Made by a program: the position numbers and the translations under genes. Below, in pieces: positions 10,230 through 20,695 of a stretch of 64,000 bases of DNA. This DNA is from Gari tellinella (Eukaryota > Mollusca > Bivalvia > Cardiida > Psammobiidae). The notes below the pieces were generated by a model, which was not told the DNA's origin, ran no database searches, and saw only the letters and a list, made by a program, of their open reading frames with translations. How positions within the stretch are numbered: the stretch's first letter is position 1; every line of letters begins with the position of its first letter. The stretch covers positions 8,432,001-8,496,000 of the forward strand of contig OV277857.1 of NCBI GenBank assembly GCA_922989275.2. Direction: 5' to 3'.

Positions 10230-10471
10230 TACAGTGGGGAATCTGTTATTCTTTCCCGTTTAAACGCAAACGTTCGCAAACGCAAAACACTAAAACGTAG
10301 AAAAGTGCAACTTTTGGACAATTCTGATAATTCATTTTTATGTTGGTGGCAAACAGTTTGGAGCCTGATCAGACGCCGAGTTACCCGGCGTCTGATCAGG
10401 TTCCAAATTGTTTGCATTTGAAATAATAGTTTTAGCGTAAACGCGTTTATTGGGAAACATTCTCCACTGTA
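10230..10471 (-). mobile_element. Family A MITE, copy A5
   Basis: 242-bp reverse copy. The right inverted end has lost about 8 bases (GGGAAACATTCTCCACTGTA instead of GGGAAAGAATAACAGATTCT). Core-1 is intact with tip CCGAGTTACCCGG, one side mismatched. Confidence 0.87.
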
Positions 10472-10679
10472 CATGTTCCGTTTTCCCATGGCAATTAATT
10501 CAGATTGTGGAACAGATGGAGCCTGATCAAACACCGACTTACTCGGCGTCTTATCAGCCTTAAATGGATTCAACCTACTTCAACGTTTTTGAAAGCCCGC
10601 GTTTAACAGAGAGAATAGCGTCACCTAACCAACCTTGCCTTTATGCTGTTTTAATATTTTCCTGCACATACCTTAACCA

Positions 10680-10892
10680 ATAACTAAAGATACTCATATT
10701 TCCGCCTTTAATTCAATACTCCATTGAAGAAAAAAATCGTTCCAATTTATTGAGTCATGAACATGTAACTTATAAGATAGTTTCTATATCCTAACTGATT
10801 GTAGCTTAATGCAGACTGAAAGTAAAGCAGAATGCCAGCGAATTACATTAATCCTGCTTTACGTGGTCACCTTTCTCCAAAACTAGTCTGTT
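10680..10892 (+). mobile_element. Family C MITE, decayed
   Basis: It keeps the C body (ATTCAATACTCCATTGAAGA, TCATGAACATG) and core-2 arms (GCAGACTGAAAGTAAAGCAG / TTAATCCTGCTTTACGTGGT) but not the terminal CCCTTT motifs. Confidence 0.55.
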
Positions 10893-10993
10893 AAACAGTT
10901 TTGATCGTAATCGCTATACGCGGCGTCTGATCAGGATCCAAATTGTTTGCAAATAACTATTGTTCTCGGGGTAAGGCAGTATGACAAATGTTA
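10893..10993 (+). repeat. Family F fragment with core-1
   Basis: AACAGTTTTGATCGTAATCG..CGCGGCGTCTGATCAGGATC, then CTCGGGGTAAGGCAGT. It is a shortened core-1 hairpin with the F tail. Confidence 0.5.
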
Positions 10994-11154
10994 ATTAACA
11001 TTCTGTTAAATCTCTGTCTGGTCTGCCATATTATCGTATGCTTAAACGTTTTCGTCTGCAGTTTTTACAAAATTTAAATACATGGTGTTTTTTACTGCAG
11101 AAATATTGCTATGAGTGCCAAACAATTTGGATCAAGGTCAAACACCGCGTAATG

Positions 11155-11404
11155 TACAGTGGAGAATCTGTTATTCTTTCCCAATAAACGCGTTTACGCT
11201 AAAACTATTATTTGCAGTGCAAACAGTTTGGAGCCAGATCAGACGCCGGGTAACCCGGCGTCTGATCAGGCTCCAAACTGTTTGCCACCAAAATAAACAT
11301 GAATTATCAGAATTGTCCAAAAGTTGTTCTTTTCTACGTTTTAGTGTTTTGCGTTTGCGTACGTTTGCCTTTAAACGGGAAAGAATAACAGATTCTCCAC
11401 TGTA
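11155..11404 (+). mobile_element. Family A MITE, copy A6
   Basis: 250-bp forward copy, with all end and core-1 features intact. Confidence 0.9.
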
Positions 11405-11434
11405 GCCTCTGATCTAAAACCAAACTATTTGCAA

Positions 11435-11711
11435 TTAACCTTTCCATGATCAAATTATTCCGGAGATGTTTATCCCTCCGCCGTTTTATTGTCGTCAGCT
11501 TCATTTTTATTGTGTGCAATGTCGTCTGCTTCGTTTATATTTTCTGCAAAATCGTTTTCAAGTTAAAAAATAAGACAGTATGATTGTTCAAGAAATTTCA
11601 CAACTAATGTCAAACAGTTTGGATTCAGATCAGACGCCGCGTCACGCGGCGTCTGATCAGGAACTGTTTGCAAACGCGCTTGTAAGCGTCAATAAGAGCG
11701 AACATGTTAAA
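11435..11711 (-). mobile_element. Family B MITE, copy B11
   Basis: Reverse copy from TTAACCTTTCCATGATCAAA to AAGAGCGAACATGTTAA. Core-1 reads CAGTTTGGATTCAGATCAGA with tip GCCGCGTCACGCGGC. The segment around TTGTCGTCAGCTTCATTTTT is repeated as ATGTCGTCTGCTTCGTTTAT, a short internal duplication that lengthens this copy. Confidence 0.75.
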
Positions 11712-11932
11712 TACGTTTGAACAAGTGACAGTTTAATACTCAGTTCTTAATACTCCAAGTTTGAGCAAATACCCTTCTGCACTGTCTAGGAGCAAGGTCG
11801 TTCCATCTGCAAAATATTATTTTTTCTCAATTTAATCTTAAATCCTGCCATTACTTTACAAATGTTTATTTGAGTTTGCTAGATAGCGAAACAAATTGCA
11901 GTGATGTACGATAATAGTCGATCCTCTGTTTG

Positions 11933-12182
11933 TACAGTGGAGAATGTGTTATTCTTTCCCAATAAACGCGTTTACTCTAAAACCATTATTTCCATTACAA
12001 ACAGTTTGGAGCCAGATCAGACGCCGGGTAACCCGGCGTCTGACCAGGCTCCAAACTGTTTGCCACCAAGATAAACATGAATTATCAGAATTGTCCAAAA
12101 GTTGTACTTTTCTACGTTTTAGTGCTTTGCGTTTGCGTACGTTTGCGTTTAAACGGGAAAGAATAACAGATTCTCCACTGTA
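11933..12182 (+). mobile_element. Family A MITE, copy A7
   Basis: 250-bp forward copy with intact ends and core-1. Confidence 0.9.
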
Positions 12183-12199
12183 CGAAAACAGTTGCACTA

Positions 12200-12252
12200 A
12201 AGATGGTCTAGCTGCTGACCAGCCACCGAGTTTCTCGGTGGATTATCAATAT
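12200..12252. repeat. Short hairpin with core-1-like arms
   Basis: GACCAGCCACCGAGTTTCTC then GGTGGATTATC forms a hairpin with a distinct tip, CCACCGAG/CTCGGTGG, beside copy A7. Confidence 0.4.
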
Positions 12253-12667
12253 CCAACCAATTGGACATCGCATCGATATTGCCTCCGATATTGCCTCCTA
12301 TGACTTGCATTAGATATTAACTTAAAAAATAACTATACGACAGTATTGAAGCGTTCTATGTTATGACGGTTTAGGCGTCAGGGAAGACATCGGTATCATA
12401 TAAAATGTAATAAATCACGTTTCTAATCATACCACCTAGACTGAAAATATATATAATTTACTACATACATTTGAAGGAAACTAACATCGCGAACTTGCTC
12501 AAGGCCAATTGGCATAAACAAGTTTGGAATAACAGTTTCTGCACTATATTACATAACCCTATCCAAAATAGCTTGTTTAATGCTTTTACTACCATAACGT
12601 CATCAATTTTAACAAATATATTTTGTTTTTACTTTTCAGATATAATTATGATGTATTTTTGAAAAAA
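12253..12667. other. No gene seen
   Basis: AT-rich. The 63-codon frame at 12471-12662 has no domain, splice pattern or codon bias that I can recognise. Confidence 0.3.
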
Positions 12668-12795
12668 TGAAATCATGAGTGTAAACAATTCGGAAACTGA
12701 TCATACGCCACGTAACGCGGCGTCTGATCAGAATCCAAACTGTTTTCTACTAACTATTGTACTCGGGTAAAGGCATTGAAGGGGTTGAAGCAGTT
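12668..12795 (+). repeat. Family F copy with core-1 hairpin
   Basis: AAACAATTCGGAAACTGATC, CGCCACGTAACGCGGCGTCT and GATCAGAATCCAAACTGTTT form the hairpin, then TACTCGGGTAAAGGCATTGA. This is the clearest copy of the F tail. Confidence 0.5.
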
Positions 12796-12846
12796 TGAAA
12801 GAAACGCAAAATGCTCTTTAGATTCAAACGTCTTGAAACTCATATT

Positions 12847-13096
12847 TACAGTGGAGAAAACGTTATTCTTTCCCAATAAACGCGTTTACGCAAAAACTAT
12901 TATTTGCAGTGCAAACAGTTTGGAGCCAGATCAGACGCCGGGTTACCCGGCGTCTGACCAGGCTCCAAACTGTTTGCCACCAAGATAAACATTAAATATC
13001 AGAATTGTCCAAAAGTTGTTCTTTTCTACGTTTTAGCGCTTTGCGTTTGCGTACGTTTGCGTTTAAACGGGAAAGAATAACAGATTCTCCACTGTA
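12847..13096 (+). mobile_element. Family A MITE, copy A8
   Basis: 250-bp forward copy. The hairpin tip reads GGGTTACCC instead of the GGGTAACCC normal for this orientation, a one-base difference. Confidence 0.9.
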
Positions 13097-13424
13097 TGTC
13101 TGTAGCAAATATGATAAGACTCTAATTTTTGAACAATCAAATCGCTAGTGGCGTTGAGGTTTTGACGGCCTTTTAGCTCACCTGGCCTGAAGTGTCAATG
13201 CTAGCTATTGTGATCACCATGTGTCCGTCGGCGTCTGTCGTTTAGTTTTGTTTCTTAATCTATATATAACTGAAACTAGGTGTCATTTAAATGGCCATTA
13301 GACATACTCTGAAATTAATATACTGTACAGTAATATAAGCTGATAACATTATTAGATTTAAATTACACCAGATCTATTAAAAATTAGTGAGTTAACTTCA
13401 TAATGAAAATTGAACAGAATATTG

Positions 13425-13605
13425 AACAATTGTGCCAAACTTCAAATAGATACGAAAGACTCAAGCAGGAGACGCAACACAAACAATACACCCACCTCTC
13501 AAGCAGAACACACACACAGTCATACCATAACAAACACACACACGCACAATCCCATTCCTTCATCTACACACTAAATAGAAAACAACACGCAAGACAAACA
13601 TAAAG
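13425..13605 (+). repeat. CA-rich low-complexity stretch
   Basis: CACACACACAGTCATACCAT and CACACACACGCACAATC runs. The 66-codon frame here is a by-product of the biased composition. Confidence 0.5.
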
Positions 13606-13609
13606 CAAA

Positions 13610-13742
13610 GTGAATATAGGAGCCCGCCTTGGTACGGTCAGCAGCAATCAATAAGTAATTATAAATAAACCATTAACCACCACTGGGGGGTTATACCTGT
13701 GTTTAGGGGCGCCCAACCTCACTCTCATCTCCTATATTCACC
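13610..13742. repeat. Unassigned small inverted-repeat element
   Basis: GTGAATATAGGAG at the left is mirrored by CTCCTATATTCAC at the right about 130 bp away. Inside is CCACCACTGGGGGGTTATAC. It shares neither core hairpin and was seen once. Confidence 0.5.
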
Positions 13743-13909
13743 TATATAAAGACGAACAGTTCAAACTTTTACCTTAAATAGTTATATAGATATGTTGTCG
13801 TACTAAAAATAATCAAAAAACCTACACGAAAAACGAGAAAGCCGAGAGGGTGGCGACAATAGCTGGACTTTACGAAACATTGAGCGAACCATGATAATAA
13901 AACAACAGA

Positions 13910-14105
13910 TACAGTGGAGAATGTGTTATTCTTTCCCAATAAACGCATTTACGCTAAAACTATTATTTGCAGTCCAAACTGTTTGCCACCAAGATAAACA
14001 AGAATTATCAGAATTGTCCAACAGTTGGTCTTTTCTACGTTTTAGTGCTTTGCGTTTGCGTACGTTTGCGTTTAAACGGGAAAGAATAACAGATTCTCCA
14101 CTGTA
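13910..14105 (+). mobile_element. Family A MITE, copy A9, hairpin deleted
   Basis: 196-bp copy with both ends intact (TACAGTGGAGAATGTGTTAT / CAGATTCTCCACTGTA). The interior runs from ATTATTTGCAGT straight into CCAAACTGTTTGCCACCAAG: about 54 bases, the left arm and tip of core-1, are cleanly gone. Confidence 0.9.
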
Positions 14106-14130
14106 CACATGATAAAACGAACAAACAAAA

Positions 14131-14206
14131 TTGCACTTGGCGGGATTCGAACGTCTGACCTTTTTAACAGTCCTATACGTTAACCGCTAGACCATCTCGA
14201 CACTTG
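14131..14206 (-). tRNA. tRNA-like sequence (decayed tRNA or tRNA-derived SINE head)
   Basis: Read on the minus strand it has an A-box-like TGGTCTAGCGGTTAACG and a B-box GTTCGAATCCCGCC at tRNA spacing, with CTGTTAA at the anticodon-loop position (GTT, as in Asn tRNA). However, the acceptor arm (GTCGAGA) has no pairing partner near the 3' end, and the anticodon and T stems pair poorly. It is therefore unlikely to be a working tRNA. Confidence 0.5.
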
Positions 14207-14748
14207 TTATATAGCTCGTTTTTCTTATTGATATATGACTTCTATTAATAATCAAGAAATATCCTTCCGCCGGCAGTAAGCGTCTGCGCGTATAGAACTT
14301 AACATGATGTGATTTAGTTCAATGTTTGGTGTAATGAAAAGACAAAATAATGCTAAGCTCGAGTTGTTTTAAAGTTCTTATCTGGTAGGCTCTGTGTGAA
14401 AGTCATGAAAATGCCTCGCTATATCTTTCCATTGCAAGTGTGAACTGCGTTGTGTTGTTAGGTTTTTCAAATTTTAGGACTTGTCATATACAAGTTTTAT
14501 TTTCGCCTGCATCTACAAAACAAAAAAACATAATATTATGACAATGTATAAGTTATTTTATGCCAGTGGTTATGATGTTTTAGTTATAAATAGGGCGAAA
14601 TAAACGTAAACGCAGTGCTTTAAATTGTCAAAAATAGCAATTTCGTGGAAATTCTGACGATTATAATAGTTTGAGCAACATCACTTCCTGGTTATTTTGC
14701 TTCTGATATGACTCCCAACTATTTACAATGAAAATAAAATGAGTGGGT

Positions 14749-14998
14749 TACAGGGGAGAATGTGTTATTCTTTCCCAATAAACGCGTTTACGCTAAAACT
14801 ATTATTTGCAGTGCAAACAGTTTGGAGCCAGATCAGACGCCGGGTAACCCGGCGTCTGATCAGGCTCCAAACTGTTTGCCACCAAGATAAACATGAAATA
14901 TCAGAATTGTCCAAAAGTTGTTCTTTTCTACGTTTTAGTGCTTTGTGTTTGCATACGTTTGCGTTTAAACGGGAAATAATAACAGATTTTCCACTGTA
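14749..14998 (+). mobile_element. Family A MITE, copy A10
   Basis: 250-bp forward copy. Its ends carry matching-era changes (TACAGGGGAGAATGTG; AACAGATTTTCCACTGTA). Core-1 intact. Confidence 0.88.
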
Positions 14999-15180
14999 GC
15001 ACACCCGCATTTATCGGGAAGGAATTACATATTACATATTCTCCAACTATATAAGAAATGTCAAGTGATTAAGTATTCTATGCCTAAGGAGTCCATTATC
15101 CCATATGTCAATGAAGACATGTCATTGACTCTGTCTATGTCCCCAAGCCATGGACTATTTCTCTAAAGATATATATGGGC

Positions 15181-15410
15181 TTACCCTTTCACTCTAAAAG
15201 AGGTCATAAGACGCATTGCGAACAGTTTTGATCCTGACGCGGCGTCTGATCAGGATCAAAACTGTTTTGCAGTTTGATTTGAAATTACGTCAGTTATACT
15301 GCCTTAATCCTAATTTTTAAACGATATTGTAGACACCAATATTGAAGCAGACGATAATATGACGGTAAAGGTGTAAAAACTAACGATAAATTTGATCATG
15401 ATAGGGTTAA
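15181..15410 (+). mobile_element. Family B MITE, copy B1
   Basis: Runs from TTACCCTTTCACTCTAAAAG to GATCATGATAGGGTTAA. Core-1 is asymmetric: GTTTTGATCCTGACGCGGCG..TCTGATCAGGATCAAAAC, so part of the left arm has been deleted. The B right half (TATTGAAGCAGACGATAATA) is present. Confidence 0.8.
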
Positions 15411-15638
15411 GAAGGATAAGTAATGCAAAGAAACCACTAGAAGCTATACGCGTCGCATTATATTTCTTTACTAATTACTATACTGACAGTGTATGTGGAT
15501 TGATGAATCCTATGTAAACCAAAGGCTTCTGACTCTAGAAAATCTGATGTTTTCCGATTAGGAATGAGACATTTCAAAGAACAAACATTTACAGTTGTAA
15601 AATATAGTTGGCAGGTTAATGCCGATGCAGAGTATTTC

Positions 15639-15825
15639 AGTACAGTAATAACTCTCTGAAACGACCACTTAAAGAATGCCACTTTATTGCACAAACGATA
15701 GGTGAATGCTTAAAGCACACTGACAGTAAAACGGAAGGCTCATATAACTGTCACATTGCTTTAATGAATACTGATTTATCAACGACTATTTAGTTGTGGT
15801 AACAGAGAAACGTTAATGTACTGTT
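15639..15825 (+). mobile_element. Family D MITE, decayed
   Basis: CAGTAATAACTCTCTGAAAC at the left, then ATGCTTAAAGCACACTGACA, AGTAAAACGGAAGG and CACATTGCTTTAA (a degraded core-2). The right end is lost. Confidence 0.5.
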
Positions 15826-16588
15826 GTCCTGTATTAAGAAATGGTCTGTGCTATACATATATACCTATTCATTGGGGGAGTGTTAAAAATAGTAAGTAGA
15901 ATACATTTTTTGGACGGAACATTTGGTTAGGTTTCCACAGATTTCCCATTTTCAAGAGGACATTTATCGAAATGTATGCTGTAGTCCCTTTGATGCACCG
16001 AATAAACTGAAACCAGCGTATCGCTAAGACAAAACAACTGCAACAATTTACCGGATCCCGGAAATTTTTATTTAATTCCAAGCTCAAGCTGGTGTTGAAT
16101 TCATGGGTCACTATTACGACGCTTTACTGCTACGACATATTTACGTTGAAATTATATTCTATTTCACAGATCAACAAAAATATGTCGTACAAACAAACGA
16201 TACATGAACTCAAGTACAGACAGCTTTAGAAGACTTCAGATGTGCATATGAACAGTTTGCAACTATCGACAATTTCACACTCTTGACTGAAATGGTTGAA
16301 CTCGTCCATCCCTCAAACTTTAAATGGACAATTATTATTCTCATACGACGTAAGTCTAAGTCCATATTTGTCTATATCGGTTTGATTTCAAAATGCATTA
16401 CAACGTTTACAAGCGATGTAGACACTATTAGGATGTCCCCTGATCAGAGTCTACTCTCTTTGTGTATCGCAAGTGTACTGTTCATATACCATTTGTTAAT
16501 GACGAGTATACTTGTCGCTATGGTTAAATGTGTCACCTTTTCCCAAACGCTTGACAACATTTACAAAATAAAATAAATTTCCTATTTT
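15826..16588. other. No gene seen
   Basis: A 97-codon frame at 16283-16576 contains a hydrophobic stretch (VLFIYHLLMTSILVAMVK). It starts at a non-ATG codon in context, has no homologous motif and no flanking splice signals, so I do not call it a gene. Confidence 0.3.
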
Positions 16589-16589
16589 A

Positions 16590-16966
16590 TACATTGCTTT
16601 ATCTCTACAACAATACTCAATGGGAGACAACATTTTCGTGTTAGTGTTGATCGGAGGGAGTTGTTCAAGGGAGTGAATATAAGTATTGGCTTACATTTGC
16701 GAACAGCTTGAATCCAGATTAAACGCCGCGTGACGCGGCGTTTGATCTGGATACAAGCTGTTTGTCACGCGTCATTATATTTCTCCTGTCAAAATGTCTA
16801 CAAATATGTAACTTTGACAAAAAACAACTGACGACAATTTTAAACAGACGATATTGCAGCAGTTAAAGTGTTTGACATAATAGTCTTGTTTTTGGAACAG
16901 TGGCAAGCGTTGTTGTAAAGAGGGAATCGTTTTTGGACGGGCCGTTGTAGGAAGGGAACAACTGTA
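16590..16966 (+). mobile_element. Family H MITE, copy H2
   Basis: Forward copy of about 377 bp: ACATTGCTTTATCTCTACAA to GGAAGGGAACAACTGTA. The core-1 arm is CAGCTTGAATCCAGATTAAA with tip GCCGCGTGACGCGGC; the AAAC/GTTT change in the arm is matched on both sides. Confidence 0.85.
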
Positions 16967-17876
16967 AGTATGAGCATGTACTACACACATAATATGTTTT
17001 TAAGTAATTACTTTTAAAATACAGGTTAGACTTAACTGTAAATCAAAAACAACATAAAAATCTAATTTTATTTGTTACATCTTTCATCTATGACTTATTT
17101 GTTTGTTACATGTCTGTATGATATAGATTATTATTATCTGTACATGATCTTATATTTATAGTCACACTCTTGTCATTCTACTATATATAAATGATGATGT
17201 AATGACGAGGTGTAATACCTACGGAAGATTATTAGCACACTCTGTCATAAATAACGATATAAAATTATTCTTTTTATAGCATGCCCAGCTTATCGTAGAT
17301 ATAAATCACACAAGGACAATAATACTCTTGAAGTTAGTATACAAGCCGCACTGTGCACCCAGTCAACTTTTCCTGTGATGAGCAAGTTCTCTTTTCTAAA
17401 ACCATATCACAGGCCTACGATTTCTCCGAATTTTTTCGAAATATTAGGAATTCTGCTCTCACTTTTAAAATGTTGATTGTATGCGTTTTTACTTAGGAAT
17501 TATTGATATGGTGTCAAACAGTTAAATGGTGAAATGTACTATTCGGGTTTTTTTACCGAGAATATTCCCTCTACCAAGAACTAAACGGAAAGTCGGTGGG
17601 TGGGTTTGAGCTCATGCGCTGCTTCGCATTGAATGGGGATAAGTCAAAATCTTCTCCGTGAAAAGTCACCATCTCATCTCATTATCCCTCTCGATCTACG
17701 GCGCTACATGACCTATTTTGTATCGGTTGACGTGAAACTCAATTCATCTATCCAATTCTAAAATTTGGAAATCGTAAGATCTTTATGACCAACTTATGGT
17801 ATCCCAGATAGTTCGATATAAATAAGTTACAGTCTTGAAAATGTATATGTTTTAATGGTTACACTAGAGGGGTGGT
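16967..17876. other. No gene seen
   Basis: AT-rich. GCGCTACATGACCTATTTTG near 17700 matches, inverted, a stretch at 21142-21165, so a further old repeat is present. No coding evidence. Confidence 0.3.
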
Positions 17877-18062
17877 ACAGTAGAACTTCTCTATAACAAC
17901 AACCTTTCTATTTAACCTCACATTTGTGTTAATTATTAGGCGTTTACGACTGGCGACTGCTTAAAGCAAGATGGCAGAAGAACAGAAAGTTCATAAAGGA
18001 GATTTCTGTTTTACTGTCACCTTGCTATATGCTGTCATCTGTCTTTTGTAAGGCAATTAGGT
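17877..18062 (+). mobile_element. Family D MITE, right end missing
   Basis: CAGTAGAACTTCTCTATAAC at the left. Core-2 arms GACTGCTTAAAGCAAGATGG and CTGTTTTACTGTCACCTTGC surround the tip TTCATAAAGGAG. Confidence 0.55.
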
Positions 18063-18130
18063 GTTACTGTACATCATTACTATAATTTGCTTTATTCTTT
18101 AATTCTCATACTATGCATTTTGCCGTCTGT

Positions 18131-18155
18131 TTTTTTGTTGTTGTTGTTGTTGTTT
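18131..18155 (+). repeat. (GTT)n microsatellite
   Basis: Six to seven GTT units in a T-rich context. Confidence 0.7.
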
Positions 18156-18419
18156 TAAAAAGAAAACAAAATGTGTCGTTTTGAACACATACTAGTATGA
18201 GTGTCAAAAATTATTAGGATTTCCCGATTTTCCTAAAATCTGATCTTGGTCGAAACCGTTTGCAAAAGCCAGTACAAACGCTTGTCAACCTACAAGCATC
18301 ACGAATATTGTGGATTTTTGCAAAAACATTGTGACAGTTGTTACAGAGAAGAGGATGTTCTTCTTTTCTCTTAAACGAGTTCGCTCCAAACAAGTATAAC
18401 CATTACAGACAACAACAAG

Positions 18420-18628
18420 TGCAGTAGAAACTCTCTATTACGACCACTCAAATGGTGGCTAATTGCCTGTATAAGTGACAGGTGACAGCTTAAAGCAATT
18501 TGAAAGTGAAGCAGAAAGCTCCTGTAGGAGCTTTCTGTTTCACTTTCACATTGCTTTAAGCAGTCACCTGTCTTAAACTTCTAACATTTTACACAATTTA
18601 ATGGTCGTAATATGGAGGTTCTACTGTA
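18420..18628 (+). mobile_element. Family D MITE, reference copy
   Basis: The best D copy, about 209 bp. The left end CAGTAGAAACTCTCTATTAC with GACCAC is mirrored by GTCGTAATATGGAGGTTCTA with CTGTA. Core-2: GCTTAAAGCAATTTGAAAGT / ACTTTCACATTGCTTTAAGC around GAAAGCTCCTGTAGGAGC. The ends resemble pogo-like CAGTA..ACCTC termini and are TA-flanked. Confidence 0.85.
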
Positions 18629-18894
18629 CATGTATTACCATTGCAGACAATAAGAAGCTTTTCCAGACACTACATTATCCAGCGACTGTAAAGGCTTCAC
18701 TGCTTCCTCTAAGGCTTTATTAAATCAGCAACATTATCTTAAGGTGGTATTTTGTATTATTGTATTATTACTAAGCGGACAAAATGAGTGCCTTATCAAC
18801 TGTAAATGCAAACACATGGTATTGAAATTGGTTCCCTGAACTCCATCATCACATACGCATTCAATATATTCTGTCACAGAAGAAAATATTTCAG

Positions 18895-18980
18895 CGGATT
18901 CAAAGTAAAGCAGAAATTTCATAAAGGAGCATTCTGTTTTACGTTCATCCTGTTTCAAGCATCTATTTGTCTTCAAAACT
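18895..18980 (+). repeat. Core-2 hairpin remnant
   Basis: GATTCAAAGTAAAGCAGAAA..AAGGAGCATTCTGTTTTACG, then CATCCTGTTTCAAGCATCTA: a core-2 hairpin without recognisable MITE ends. Confidence 0.4.
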
Positions 18981-19132
18981 TAAACCAGATGTGGCGAATC
19001 CAATTTATTGAGAATATATATATTACTGTTATAAATTGACTTGGAGAAAAGGCATGCCTTGTTTCCGATTGAACTCCATTGGCGCCTGTATTACTACATT
19101 TACTGTATAAAACAAGATAAATGAATTGCTTT

Positions 19133-19488
19133 TACAGTGCTCGCTCTCTACAACAACATCCAAACGGAGACAAGAGTCGAGTATTATTCGGAGGGAGTTG
19201 TTTTAGGGAAAGAAATTGGTTTACATTTTCAAACATCTTGAATCAAGATCGGACGCCGCGACACGCGGCGTCTGATCATGATTCAAGCTTTTTGCCACTC
19301 GTCAGTTTGTTTTTTCTTTCAAAATGTCCTATATGTGACTTTGAGGAAAACAACAGACGAACATTTTAAGCAGACGATATTGCGTGAAAACGTTTGACAA
19401 AATCGTCTTGTTTTCGGAACAGCGGCAAGCGTTGTTGTAAGGAGAAGCTCGTTGTTTAGAGGTTCGTTGTAGGGAAGGAGCACTGTTG
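19133..19488 (+). mobile_element. Family H MITE, copy H3
   Basis: Forward copy of about 356 bp: TACAGTGCTCGCTCTCTACA to GGGAAGGAGCACTGTTGA. Core-1 tip GCCGCGACACGCGGC; arm CTTGAATCAAGATCGGACGC. Confidence 0.85.
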
Positions 19489-19499
19489 ACTGAATTACA

Positions 19500-19650
19500 G
19501 AAGATAAATAAATTGCTGTTATTTGTTATTTTCCTGTCTGGTTTCTGTCTCTCTGATATTACTGCTTTGTACAAAATCATTAGTATAAAGCTTTACTCAA
19601 TTGGCTTAAGCTAACAATTATGTTTTATCTGGTGTCTGATATCTGCTCGT
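19500..19650 (+). repeat. Dispersed repeat V, copy 1
   Basis: CCTGTCTGGTTTCTGTCTCT..ACTCAATTGGCTTAAGCTAA resembles 31510-31660 (TACTGTCTGGTTTCTGCTTC..CATTCAATTGGCTAAAGCTT). Confidence 0.45.
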
Positions 19651-19773
19651 GGTATCAGACAGAGTATGCCTTCTGCCCTAACCATTTGTGTAGAGACTAC
19701 TACTGATAGAATTAAAACAGAGAAATCAGGAGCCTGTTTCAAAAGATGCTCTTGCGACATATATTTTATTATA

Positions 19774-20030
19774 TATGAGCCGTGCCGTGACAAAACCTGT
19801 CTTATTGCAAAATGTGTAGATCAAGCTCAGCTGCCGCGTCAAAGACGCGAACGGTGGTCTTGATCTACACTGTTTGACACCCACATGCACTTAAAGCATT
19901 TATGTAGCTGTATTATATATGGTACAGTGTAGGCCAAACTCAGATACAGAGCCTGTGTTGGCAAGGGTTCTTGGTTTGAACAATGTAGCAATGCAATAAG
20001 ACAGAGTTTGTCATGGCATGGCTCTAATAT
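19774..20030. mobile_element. Family E MITE, copy E1
   Basis: TATGAGCCGTGCCGTGACAA at the left is mirrored by TTGTCATGGCATGGCTCTAA at the right. The internal hairpin GTGTAGATCAAGCTCAGCTG / GGTGGTCTTGATCTACACTG with tip CCGCGTCAAAGACGCG is a distant core-1 relative. A second copy hosts the tandem A elements at 36.8 kb. Confidence 0.7.
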
Positions 20031-20073
20031 AGTAAACACCTATGTTGACTTGCTCTCTTCGAAGAATTATTCT

Positions 20074-20428
20074 AACACACCTCGTCCACACCCCTATATA
20101 AGCGAAGAAGGACCGTTTCGGCGTTTGAATTTTCAGTTGAACACTCACGCGCTAAAACGTTCTAACGTGACGTCATATGGCTTCGAAAATGCGTACGCCA
20201 AGAAATGTAGCGCCGTTGCTTCTGTGCAAATTAAAGTAAACTTATGTGTTAGAATCGAATTAATACCAGTGTTGTATCTAACAATCGAACACGGGTAGTC
20301 GTTGAGATGCTTATAGTTAAACCACTCGGCCTAAATGCCTCGTGATTAAATTACTACGTATCTCAACTCCAACCAGTGTTCGATTGCACGATAAAACACT
20401 GGTATCAAATTATTATTTCTTAAATGGA
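20074..20428. repeat. Family S repeat, copy S1, with tRNA-like segment
   Basis: It shares ACACACCTCGTCCACACCCC, the TATATAAGCGAAGAAGGA block and the 3' part (GTATCAAATTATTATTTCTT) with 35031-35250. Within it, ATACCAGTGTT..AATCGAACAC (20262-20293) is mirrored by GTGTTCGATT..ACACTGGTAT (20382-20408). On the minus strand the interior reads TTTAGGCCGAGTGGTTTAAC, an A-box-like tRNA-Leu/Ser motif, followed by CGTGTTCGATTG. Confidence 0.5.
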
Positions 20429-20695
20429 TTGTATTAAACACACGTGGCAGCTAAAAGCACACTAGAAGTAAAGCAGAAAGCTAAGGTAATTCTAAATATG
20501 GCCTGATTTATCACTGCAGAAGCCATTATTCTTTCTAACTAACCACCTTATCATTATGCCCATCGCGAACAGTGTAGAACCAGATAAGAGGTAAAGTAAA
20601 TTGGGGTCTCATCTGACTGTAAAACTATTTGCCAATTAGACAAATCACCCACATTTTCTACTTTGTTTTGCTTTTCATTTGTGTGTACAGTGCTC

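Noticed and set aside
12847..13096. Inverted hairpin tip in A8 as evidence of cruciform flipping
   Set aside because: GGGTAACCC and GGGTTACCC differ by one central base and the outer arms are not flipped, so one substitution explains it.
13403..13603. 66-codon frame with Thr/His-rich peptide
   Set aside because: It results from the CA-rich low-complexity DNA.
19133..19488. Family H copies as histone- or snRNA-like genes because of their conserved hairpins
   Set aside because: No histone 3' stem-loop, Sm site or snRNA promoter is present, and copies vary freely in the hairpin region.
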